Below, piece by piece: positions 35,792 through 43,022 of a stretch of DNA of 64,000 nucleotides. The position numbers were made by a program, and so were the translations under genes. How positions within the stretch are numbered: the first letter of the stretch is position 1; the number at the start of each line of letters is the position of its first letter. The DNA comes from CAZNPL01 sp964574815. Lineage in GTDB: Bacteria > Planctomycetota > Phycisphaerae > UBA1845. The notes under the pieces are model-generated. The model did no database searches, was not told the DNA's origin, and worked only from the letters and a program-made list of their open reading frames with translations. The stretch spans positions 1 through 64,000 of the forward strand of contig CAZNPL010000021.1 of the NCBI GenBank assembly GCA_964574815.1. Direction: 5' to 3'.

Positions 35792-36838
35792 TTATTTGAG
35801 TACGATGGACTTGTCGGAGGCGGCTTCCACCCTGCCGACGACGGCGGCGCACTTCGTTCCGTTCTCGCGCAGCGTCGAAACGAGATCGTCGCACCGGCTA
35901 TCCTTCACTGAGATAAACAGGCCACCGGAGGTTTGGGCGTCGGATAGCACCTTGATCAGCGTCTCGTCCACGCCGTCCGCGGCGAAGCGGTCTCCGATGT
36001 GACTCAGCGTCGTCTTGTGCGTGCGGGTGATCACACCCTCTTCGGCGAACTTCATTGTGCCAGCCATCAGTGGCACCGCTTTGGCATCAATAATGATCGT
36101 GACGCCGCTGGCGGCGGCCATCTCGAACGCGTGGCCGGTCAGTCCAAACCCGGTGATGTCGGTCGCCGCATTCACACCGACCGACAGCATCGCTTCGGCC
36201 GCCTGGCGGTTCAGATCGACCATCGCATCGATGGCCTCGGCCAGATCGGCCTCCAGCATTTTGCCCGCCTTCACCGCGCTGGTCAGGACCCCGGTGCCCA
36301 GCGGCTTGGTCAGAACGAGCCGGTCGCCTGGTTGAGCGCCGGCATTGGTGACGATGCGGGCGGGGTGAACCGTCCCGGTGACGGCCAGTCCGTATTTGAT
36401 CTCCGAATCGCGCACGCTGTGGCCGCCAATGATCACGGCACCGGCCGCGGTCGTCCGTTCCGAACCTCCCTTGAGAATCTCGACCAGGATATCCGCCGGA
36501 AGGTCCTTGTCGGGGAAGCCCGAGATGTTCAGCGCGGTGATCGGCGTGGCCCCCATGGCGTAGATGTCCGACAGGCTGTTGGCGGCGGCGATCTGCCCGA
36601 AGGTGAACGGATCGTTAACCAGCGGCGGAAAGAAGTCCACCGTCTGCACGAGCGCCATGGTATCGCTGATGCGGAACACGCCAGCGTCATCGAACTGGTC
36701 GGTGCCGACCAGCAGATCTGGGTGTTTAACCGGGGGTAACTGACGCAGAACCTGCGCCGTGGCGTCCGCCGCGAGCTTGCCCGCTCACCCGGCGCAACTG
36801 GCGTAGTCGGTCAATCTGATCTGACGTCCCGAACTCAT
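35792..36838 (-). CDS. selD: Selenide, water dikinase with an in-frame UGA (probable Sec)
   Basis: SelD makes selenophosphate from selenide and ATP. An ATG at 36838 opens MSSGRQIRLTDYASCAG, then TGA (36787-36785, codon 18), then AGKLAADATAQVLRQLPPVK and GTDQFDDAGV, joining in frame to the 295-residue ORF that starts FRISDTMALV. Codon 18 is in the active-site loop where SelD has Cys or Sec, so the TGA most likely encodes Sec. The full length is 348 residues, normal for the family. A bacterial-type SECIS hairpin follows 33 nt later. An ATG-to-stop annotation would start at 36679 and lose the catalytic N-terminus. Confidence 0.9.
36742..36758 (-). promoter_or_regulatory. Candidate bacterial SECIS hairpin in selD
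   Basis: On the mRNA strand GGCGCAG-GUU-CUGCGUC folds into a 7-bp stem (one GU pair) with a GUU loop that begins with G. The loop starts 33 nt after the UGA, inside the 16-37 nt distance usually accepted for bacterial SECIS elements. Confidence 0.6.
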
Positions 36839-37025
36839 GCGACGCAGAATACCAGAGGCCGTCCCGGCTGCCAACTCGCTTCCCCATGTGATCCAACGAT
36901 TACAAACGGTTGCCCATTCTCTACTTGCCGCCGAGCACGGTGGGGTTTAGGGTCTACTGCGCGGTCAAGAGAGCAATTGTCGAATTCTGTGGCCAATCGC
37001 GCACCGGGCCCGAGAGGGAAGAGCC

Positions 37026-37751
37026 ATGCCTGAAGAGGCCGTACAATTAAAGGGCGTCCCCGAGCCATTGCAGCAACCGATTCAAGAATACAGCGAGTTG
37101 CTGCGTTCGCTCGGCGGTGCCAATGTGAAATCACTCACGCTCTTCGGCGCCGTTGCGGCCGGGAGGTTCGACGCCGCCCGCCACACGATGCGCAGCGTGC
37201 TCGTGGTGGACTCGATCGACCTCGACATGCTTCGCCGCCTCTCGGAGCACGGGCCTAAACTCGGGAAACGTCGGATTGCAGCGCCGCTGATCATGACCCC
37301 GGCGTACATCGAGAACTCCCTGGACACGTTCCCGCTCGAGCTGATCGAGATCCAACAGAACCACGTCACCGTTTTAGGCGAAGATCCGTTCAGCGGATTG
37401 ACGTTTCAGGATGTCCATGTGCGGCATCAGTGCGAGCGGGAGTTCAAGACTATTCTGATCGGCCTGCGGCAAGGATTGCTGGCCGCCGCCGGAAAGGAAA
37501 AGGCGCTCGAAAGCGTTCAGGTCGAAGCGGCCGAGGAGTTGATCCGCACGCTGCGCGGCATGCTGTGGCTGAAGGGGCAGAAGAAGGGCAAACCGGCTGA
37601 ACAAGTCGTCGCGGAAATCGAAAAGTCCTTCGAGCGGAAGCTCAATGGCGTCCGGGCCGTGTTGAATCCCGGCGGCCCGCACGGCTGGAACGAGTTCCAG
37701 GCCTTCTATCGCGACGTTGCGGCCCTGGCGGAGAAGGCCGATGCGGCATAG
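37026..37751 (+). CDS. Hypothetical protein, weakly nucleotidyltransferase-like
   Basis: A 241-residue soluble protein I do not recognise with confidence. Residues ~27-60 (VKSLTLFGAVAAGRFDAARH) resemble the start of a minimal nucleotidyltransferase fold, but no clear GS/DxD metal motif is seen, so activity is doubtful. The C-terminal half is helical and charged (EAAEELIRTLRGMLWLKGQK). GAGGGAAGAG lies just before ATG 37026. The stop overlaps the start of the TPM-domain gene, so the genes 37026-39370 form an operon. Confidence 0.75.
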   Translation: MPEEAVQLKGVPEPLQQPIQEYSELLRSLGGANVKSLTLFGAVAAGRFDAARHTMRSVLVVDSIDLDMLRRLSEHGPKLGKRRIAAPLIMTPAYIENSLDTFPLELIEIQQNHVTVLGEDPFSGLTFQDVHVRHQCEREFKTILIGLRQGLLAAAGKEKALESVQVEAAEELIRTLRGMLWLKGQKKGKPAEQVVAEIEKSFERKLNGVRAVLNPGGPHGWNEFQAFYRDVAALAEKADAA

Positions 37752-38679
37752 AGCCGTTACCAGTGATATCCGATCAGTTTCACGTCGTCCGCTCCCTTAC
37801 GGTCGCGGCTCGGAAAGGCGGCGATCCTCGCTTTTCGGGCATGCCACTCGTTGGCGAGGGCTGTGCTGCTATGCCGTTCTCGTGGCCGCGCTCGCGTTGA
37901 GCGCGTCGGCCGAGCTGACCATCCAGGACCCCGGCACGTACGTGGTGGATCGAGCGGGCGTAGTCGCGGGCAATCACAAACGAAATATGGAGGCCATTCT
38001 TGGCGAATTGGACCGCAAGACCGGCGCGCAGATCAAGGTGCTGATCGTCCAGTCCACCGAGGGTGAGGACGTGTTCACCTTCGGCCACCGGCACTCCGAG
38101 CTGTGGAAGCTTGGCCAGGAGGGCAAGGACAACGGGGCGCTGATCGTCATGGCCATCGAACAACGCCGTGTCGAGACCCACACCGGATACGGATTGGAGG
38201 GTGTCTTGCCGGATGTCTGGTGCGCCCAGGCGGCCCGCGAGTTGGCCGTGCCCTATTCCAGACAGGGCAACTACAGCGAGGGCATCTGGCGTCTGACGGT
38301 GGCGACCGCAAGTCGGGTCGCCGAGGACGCCGGCGTTCAACTGACTGGCGTGCCCGAGATGCGACAAACCGGCCGACGGCGAGGCCAGGGCGGCGCGCCG
38401 ACCGCCTGCTGCGGTGGCTTCGCCCCGCTGATCATCATATTGATCCTGTTGTCGTCACTCAGCCGCCGGCGCCGGCACTATCGCTCGTGGGGCGGCGGTG
38501 GATTGTGGCAGGGATTGTTCTGGGGGGCGATCCTGAGCAACATGATGGGCTCGGGGCGTTCCTCGTGGGGCGGCGGGTCCGGCGGCGGCTTTGGCGGCGG
38601 TTTTGGTGGCGGCTTCGGGGGCGGATCATTCGGCGGGGGTGGTGCTTTCGGCGGAGGTGGCGGCGGTGCGAGTTGGTAA
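37741..38679 (+). CDS. TPM-domain protein with Gly-rich tail
   Basis: A 312-residue membrane-anchored protein. A signal-like hydrophobic segment (CCYAVLVAALALSASA) precedes a TPM (YgcG-type) domain at ~65-200, with phrases VDRAGVVAGNHKRNMEA and THTGYGLEGVLPD. A transmembrane helix FAPLIIILILLSSL and a Gly-rich tail ending SFGGGGAFGGG follow. TPM proteins often pair with LemA, as here, and are linked to envelope or protein-assembly functions. ATG 37741 overlaps the upstream stop. Its n-region PLPYGRGSE is a translated copy of a repeat common in planctomycete genomes, an odd insertion in a signal peptide. Confidence 0.85.
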   Translation: MRHRAVTSDIRSVSRRPLPYGRGSERRRSSLFGHATRWRGLCCYAVLVAALALSASAELTIQDPGTYVVDRAGVVAGNHKRNMEAILGELDRKTGAQIKVLIVQSTEGEDVFTFGHRHSELWKLGQEGKDNGALIVMAIEQRRVETHTGYGLEGVLPDVWCAQAARELAVPYSRQGNYSEGIWRLTVATASRVAEDAGVQLTGVPEMRQTGRRRGQGGAPTACCGGFAPLIIILILLSSLSRRRRHYRSWGGGGLWQGLFWGAILSNMMGSGRSSWGGGSGGGFGGGFGGGFGGGSFGGGGAFGGGGGGASW

Positions 38680-39370
38680 GACGTGTCCCGCCTGTGGGGC
38701 AAGCAATGAGCCGGGGGCGCGGTACTGTGCCTCCTGCGGTGAAAAACTGGGCCGATCGCGAGGTAGCGGCATGAACACAGCGGTGAAAGTCCTTCTGATT
38801 GTCGTGGTGGCGTTCGTCGGCATGGGGCTGTTGGCCGGCGGCTGTATCATCAGCGGTTACAACAAGGCCAACAGCCTGGACGAGAACGTCGACGGGACAT
38901 GGGCCGAGGTCGAGAACCAGCTTCAACGCCGGTTCGACCTGTTTGAGAGTCTTGTTGCGACCGTGAAGGGCGTGGCCAAGCAGGAGAAGGAGATCTTCCT
39001 GGGGGTCGCCGAGGCTAGGAAATCATACTTCCAGGCCGATTCGGTAAGCGAGAAAGCCCAAGCGGCCGGCGGGATCGAACGGGCGTTGTCCCGGCTGCTC
39101 GTCCTGCGCGAGAGATATCCGGAACTGAAGTCGAACGAGGCATTCCTGAATCTCCAGGCCCAAGTCGAGGGGACCGAGAACCGGCTGGCCGTCGCGCGAA
39201 AACGGTATAACGATGCGGTTCAAACCCTGAACACGTATTGCCGCAAGATCCCCGGTCGCTTCTACTGTGCGCTGGCCGGGGTAGAGAAGGCCGAGTTCTT
39301 CGAGGTCGAGGAGGAAGCGAAGGAACGCCCCGACATTCGCTTCACGGATGAGGCGGACACCGAGACCTGA
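38666..39370 (+). CDS. lemA: LemA-family protein with N-terminal zinc ribbon
   Basis: A 234-residue protein. Residues 7-26 form a zinc ribbon with two CxxC pairs (CPACGASN, YCASCG). A transmembrane helix at ~36-62 (KVLLIVVVAFVGMGLLAGG) is followed by the helical LemA domain: ENVDGTWAEVENQLQRR, LVATVKGVAKQE and ENRLAVARKRYNDAVQ. The start at GTG 38666 has GGAGG 8 nt upstream and overlaps the TPM gene by 14 bp, so the ribbon is probably real; ATG 38771 would give a plain LemA. The overlap suggests co-translation with the TPM protein. Confidence 0.82.
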   Translation: MRVGKTCPACGASNEPGARYCASCGEKLGRSRGSGMNTAVKVLLIVVVAFVGMGLLAGGCIISGYNKANSLDENVDGTWAEVENQLQRRFDLFESLVATVKGVAKQEKEIFLGVAEARKSYFQADSVSEKAQAAGGIERALSRLLVLRERYPELKSNEAFLNLQAQVEGTENRLAVARKRYNDAVQTLNTYCRKIPGRFYCALAGVEKAEFFEVEEEAKERPDIRFTDEADTET

Positions 39371-39541
39371 GTTGTGCGGCGGGGTTTGAAAGGGGCACGC
39401 ACCCGCGGGTGACGCTGTTGGCCGCCTGAACTGTCACCGATCGGTCGGCGCGCGGGCGGCGGCGTTGGCGACCTGAGCCCGACGTTCTAGGATATCTTAC
39501 CGGACGGCGCTGTCCGGGGTGCGGCTTGAAGGAGTGAACTG

Positions 39542-39721
39542 ATGTCAGGTCTGTTCGCAGGAGCGATCTCAACAATGCCGGTGACGCTGGCCCAGTTGTT
39601 CCCCGACGTCGGCGGCTATCTGGTTAGCTCCGAGTTCCTTAGGCTGGTAGCGAACCTGGTCACGAACTTCCTGCTGACACTGCTCAGCGTGCTCGTCGGC
39701 GAGGCTATTTCGTTCACCTAA
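39542..39721 (+). CDS. Predicted 59-residue hydrophobic small protein
   Basis: A 60-codon ORF with AAGGAG 8 nt before ATG 39542. It encodes MSGLFAGAISTMPVTLAQLF then a hydrophobic stretch RLVANLVTNFLLTLLSVLVG and ends EAISFT. It looks like a single-span or amphipathic membrane peptide. No family is recognised. It lies 171 bp after lemA. Confidence comes from the ribosome site and coherent hydrophobic composition. Confidence 0.6.
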   Translation: MSGLFAGAISTMPVTLAQLFPDVGGYLVSSEFLRLVANLVTNFLLTLLSVLVGEAISFT

Positions 39722-40063
39722 ACAGCGGCCGTTTTTAAGGTTACGCGACCGCAGGCCGGGTTGAAGGCGCCGCCCTGCATTGGTGCACCTCGCCCGCTCG
39801 AATCGGGCCGACGGGGTTACAGGTTTGTCAGCTTGACCCGAATGGCCGATGTGTTATAGTGATGATGGCAAGTGGGGCGCCCGCGAGAGAGTGGGTGCCG
39901 TCGCGTTCGGATGTGTCGAACGGCTCAAAACCCATGACGCGTTTCACAAGTTAGCCACGTGTACGGTCCATTGGCCCAATTCGTTGGCTGGCGCGCTCGC
40001 GGTTTTGTGCCGTTTCTGCGTTTTACGCCGGCGCGATGATCTCTATATCGCAGGAGAAATGTT
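39722..40063 (+). other. Leader region upstream of thrS
   Basis: A 342-bp stretch that carries the predicted thrS promoter at 39833-39860 and a ~195-nt leader. The 72-codon ORF at 39849-40067 overlaps the thrS start and lacks support. I see no T-box or attenuator. Confidence 0.45.
39833..39860 (+). promoter_or_regulatory. Predicted sigma70-type promoter of thrS-infC
   Basis: TTGACC, 16 nt, TATAGT, about 200 nt upstream of the proposed thrS start. Confidence 0.6.
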
Positions 40064-42286
40064 CTGAAGGTCTCCCTGCCTGACGGCTCCAGCATCCAAG
40101 TCGAACAAGGCGCGACGCCCGGCGACGTCGCCCGGGCGATCGGTCCGGGGTTGGCCAGGGTCGCCGTGGCCGCCCGCTATACGGTCAACGGTCACCAGGA
40201 GACGGTGGACCTGTCAACGCCTCTGCCCGGCGACTGCGCTTTGAACATCCTCACCCAGTCCGACGACGACCCTCACGCGCTGCACACCCTTCGGCATAGC
40301 GCCGCTCACGTGATGGCCGAGGCAATCTGTAACCTCTACCCCAGCGCCAAGTTGGTATATGGCCCGGCGATCGAGGACGGGTTCTATTACGACATCGACC
40401 TGGACGAACCCATCCGCCCGGAGGCGTTCGAGCGCATCGAAGAGGAGATGCGTCGGATCATCAAGGAGGATCGCCCCTTCACGCGATACGAGATGCCGCG
40501 TGACGAGGCGATGCACAAGCTCGAGGCCGAGGGCAACCGCTACAAGATTGACAACGCCGAGCGGGCGGAGGGCGACAGGCTGAGCTTCTACGCCACCGGA
40601 GACGCACCCGGCGGATGCTTCGAGGACCTCTGCCGTGGACCGCATGTGCCGTCCACCGGTTTCATCGGGGCCTTCAAGGTCCGTCAGGTCAGTGCGGCTT
40701 ATTACCGCGGCGACGCGAACGAGAAGTCGTTGCAGCGCGTCTACGGCACCGCCTTCTTCAAGAAGAAGTCGCTCGACGAATACCTGAAGAGGGTCGAAGA
40801 GGCGAAGAAGCGCGATCACCGCCTGCTCGGACGCCAGCTCGACCTGTTTCATATCGACGAGGACGTGGGACCGGGGCTTGTCCTGTGGGCACCGGCCGGT
40901 GCGACCGTTCGCAAGGAGCTCCAGACCTTCATCGCCCACGAGCTCCGCAAGCAGGGTTACCACGAGGTCTTTACGCCGCACATCGGCAAGCTCGGATTGT
41001 ACCGAACCAGTGGCCACGTGCCGTATTACGAGGACTCGCAGTTCCCGCAATTGCACCCGGTTCGCGAAAACGCCCGGCCGCTGCTGAACTACCTGCGCGA
41101 GTGCAGGAACGAATACCGACTTCCCGAGATCGAGAAAGAAAAGCCGCTGGTGCGACAAGCCGGCATTCTCGAAGCCGAGTACCCCTGGGATGAGCAGGAC
41201 CCGGTGAAACGTTTCGCGGTCGCTCGGCAATTGTCCATGGAAGGTACCGAAGGGTGCAGTTGTGCCGAGATTGCAAACCGCTACGCCCAACGCGGCGAGG
41301 AGGGCTTCCTCCTGCGGCCCATGAACTGCCCGCACCACATCAAGATCTACTCCAGCCGGCCGCGAAGCTACCGCGATCTGCCTTTGCGGCTGGCCGAGTT
41401 CGGCACCGTGTACCGATGGGAGCAGTCGGGTGAGGTGGCCGGCATGACCCGTGTGCGCGGCTTCACCCAGGACGACGCCCACATCTTCTGCACGCCGGAG
41501 CAGGTGGGCCAAGAAGTGCTCGGATGCCTGGAGCTGGTCAAGGTCATCTTCACCACTCTAGGCATGGCCGATTACCGGGTCCGCGTCGGGCTGCGCGACG
41601 CCGACTCCACCAAATTCACTGGCGACCCTGAAGCATGGGCCAAGGCCGAGGTCGCCTGCCGGGAGGCGGCACAATCGCTCGACGTGCCGTTCACCGAGGA
41701 GCCGGGCGAAGCCGCCTTCTACGGTCCGAAGATCGACTTCATCGTGAAGGACTGCATCGGGCGCGAGTGGCAGCTCGGTACGGTCCAGGTGGACTATTCG
41801 CTCCCGGAACGCTTCGAGCTGACTTACGTCGGCACTGACAACCGCGAGCATCGGCCGGTCATGATCCATCGCGCTCCGTTCGGCAGCATGGAGCGGTTCG
41901 TGGGCATCCTGATCGAGCATTTCGCGGGCGAGTTCCCGCTCTGGCTGGCCCCGAACCAGGCCGCCGTTCTCACAATCAGCGAAAAGAGCGAGGAATTCGG
42001 CCGGGAAGTCTACGACGCTCTGCACCGCGCGGGCCTGCGCGTCGAGTTGGACGTTTCTTCGGAAAAAATCGGCCCCAAGAAACATCGTATGCGGGCGAAG
42101 AAGGTTCCGTATATCCTCGTGGTCGGCGAGAAGGAGGCGGCCGCGCGGACGGTGAACGTGAACGACGCCCGCGGGCGCAACCTGGGCGACTTCCCGCTCG
42201 ATCAATTCCTGGAAAAATGTCGCCGTGAGATCGCGACCCGTGTCCGTGAATCGTCGCTCGTCGGGGGTGACGGCGGACAGGACTAA
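40064..42286 (+). CDS. thrS: Threonyl-tRNA synthetase, predicted CTG start, with a core insertion
   Basis: A 740-residue class II synthetase charging tRNA-Thr. The TGS domain is complete only if translation begins at CTG 40064 (then KVSLPDGSSIQVEQGATPGD). No ATG, GTG or TTG lies in frame between the stop at 40037 and TTG 40151, which is inside the TGS domain. AGGAG (40052-40056) is 7 nt before the CTG. Editing-domain HTLRHSAAHVMAEA, RPMNCPHHIKIY, GFTQDDAHIFC and the anticodon domain are all present. An extra ~80 residues (~333-412) lie between YYEDSQFP and GFLLRPMNCP, making it longer than the usual ~640. Confidence 0.93.
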   Translation: MKVSLPDGSSIQVEQGATPGDVARAIGPGLARVAVAARYTVNGHQETVDLSTPLPGDCALNILTQSDDDPHALHTLRHSAAHVMAEAICNLYPSAKLVYGPAIEDGFYYDIDLDEPIRPEAFERIEEEMRRIIKEDRPFTRYEMPRDEAMHKLEAEGNRYKIDNAERAEGDRLSFYATGDAPGGCFEDLCRGPHVPSTGFIGAFKVRQVSAAYYRGDANEKSLQRVYGTAFFKKKSLDEYLKRVEEAKKRDHRLLGRQLDLFHIDEDVGPGLVLWAPAGATVRKELQTFIAHELRKQGYHEVFTPHIGKLGLYRTSGHVPYYEDSQFPQLHPVRENARPLLNYLRECRNEYRLPEIEKEKPLVRQAGILEAEYPWDEQDPVKRFAVARQLSMEGTEGCSCAEIANRYAQRGEEGFLLRPMNCPHHIKIYSSRPRSYRDLPLRLAEFGTVYRWEQSGEVAGMTRVRGFTQDDAHIFCTPEQVGQEVLGCLELVKVIFTTLGMADYRVRVGLRDADSTKFTGDPEAWAKAEVACREAAQSLDVPFTEEPGEAAFYGPKIDFIVKDCIGREWQLGTVQVDYSLPERFELTYVGTDNREHRPVMIHRAPFGSMERFVGILIEHFAGEFPLWLAPNQAAVLTISEKSEEFGREVYDALHRAGLRVELDVSSEKIGPKKHRMRAKKVPYILVVGEKEAAARTVNVNDARGRNLGDFPLDQFLEKCRREIATRVRESSLVGGDGGQD

Positions 42287-42303
42287 GCGTTCATTTCAGA
42301 GAC

Positions 42304-42313
42304 GGAGGTGATC
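42304..42313 (+). promoter_or_regulatory. Full-length Shine-Dalgarno of infC
   Basis: GGAGGTGATC matches ten bases of the 16S rRNA 3' end complement. It is 5 nt (GATC end) to 10 nt (GGAGG end) before ATC 42319. Confidence 0.8.
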
Positions 42314-42318
42314 AAACC

Positions 42319-42840
42319 ATCGCAAAAGTAACACGTTTCAACGACATGATTCGCGTCTCGCCGGTGCGGGTCATCGACGAAAAAGGGGAGCAGTGTGGCG
42401 TCATTCCGACGTTCGATGCACTGCAAATGGCGCGGGAACGCGGGCTCGATCTGGTCGAAGTCTCTCCGAATGAGCGGCCTCCCGTCTGCCGCATCATGGA
42501 CTATGGCAAGCACAAGTACGACCAGAAGAAGAAGCAGAAGCAGCACCACAGCCACGAGCAGCAGGTCAAGGAAATTCGCCTGAGACCGAAGACCGACGAT
42601 AACGATCGCAAGATCAAAATGAATCGGGCCCAGAGGTTCCTCAACGAAGGGCACAAGGTCCAGTTCACGATGCTCTTTCGAGGAAGGGAACGGGCCCACA
42701 AGGAACTGGCCGTGGGCGCCTTCAATGAAATCGTCGATTCCTTGAACGAGACGGCCAAGGTCGAGCGCGCCATCCGCATGGACGGGAAGAGACTCACCAT
42801 GGTGCTGGCCCCGCTGAAGAAGAAAAGCGGCGCCACCTGA
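42319..42840 (+). CDS. infC: Translation initiation factor IF-3, predicted ATC start
   Basis: A 173-residue initiation factor (proofreads initiator tRNA and start codon on the 30S). The family core is intact: LVEVSPNERPPVCRIMDYGK, then the Lys-rich linker and the C-domain (VKEIRLRPKTDDND). ATC 42319 (IAKVTRFNDMIRVSPVRV) is favoured over ATG 42346 because a ten-base SD precedes it at normal spacing and because infC classically uses AUU/AUC/AUA, which lets IF-3 repress its own synthesis. It follows thrS by 32 bp, as in the classical thrS-infC order, but rpmI and rplT do not follow. Confidence 0.92.
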   Translation: MAKVTRFNDMIRVSPVRVIDEKGEQCGVIPTFDALQMARERGLDLVEVSPNERPPVCRIMDYGKHKYDQKKKQKQHHSHEQQVKEIRLRPKTDDNDRKIKMNRAQRFLNEGHKVQFTMLFRGRERAHKELAVGAFNEIVDSLNETAKVERAIRMDGKRLTMVLAPLKKKSGAT

Positions 42841-42875
42841 ACCGTGCGTAATAAAGATCACGTGCGTGCTTGGCG

Positions 42876-42928
42876 AGGGTGCCATGGGCAAGCGGAGCCG
42901 CCAACGGCGGCGGAACTTGCCCGTGCGT
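42876..42928. repeat. Dispersed palindromic element, inverted copy
   Basis: GAGGGTGCCATGGGCAAGCG then GAGCCGCCAACGGCGGCGGAAC and TTGCCCG. It is the reverse-orientation equivalent of 35671-35715, located just downstream of infC. Confidence 0.75.
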
Positions 42929-43022
42929 TACTCCGTTCTGGGGGCGGCACATGCAGTCCGCCTGCGAACAGGGCAGCAATACTCAAGGGATAACTCGCAA
43001 CAGGCCACCAGCACTCACTCCC

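Noticed and set aside
39861..40063. T-box or attenuator in the thrS leader.
   Set aside because: No T-box sequence, codon run or terminator hairpin seen.
39849..40067. A 72-codon ORF before thrS ending MF-stop.
   Set aside because: No ribosome site, overlaps the thrS start and looks like leader sequence.
42346..42840. infC starting at ATG 42346.
   Set aside because: The ATC at 42319 has the only good SD and adds the family-like N-terminus; ATG 42346 lacks an SD at correct spacing.
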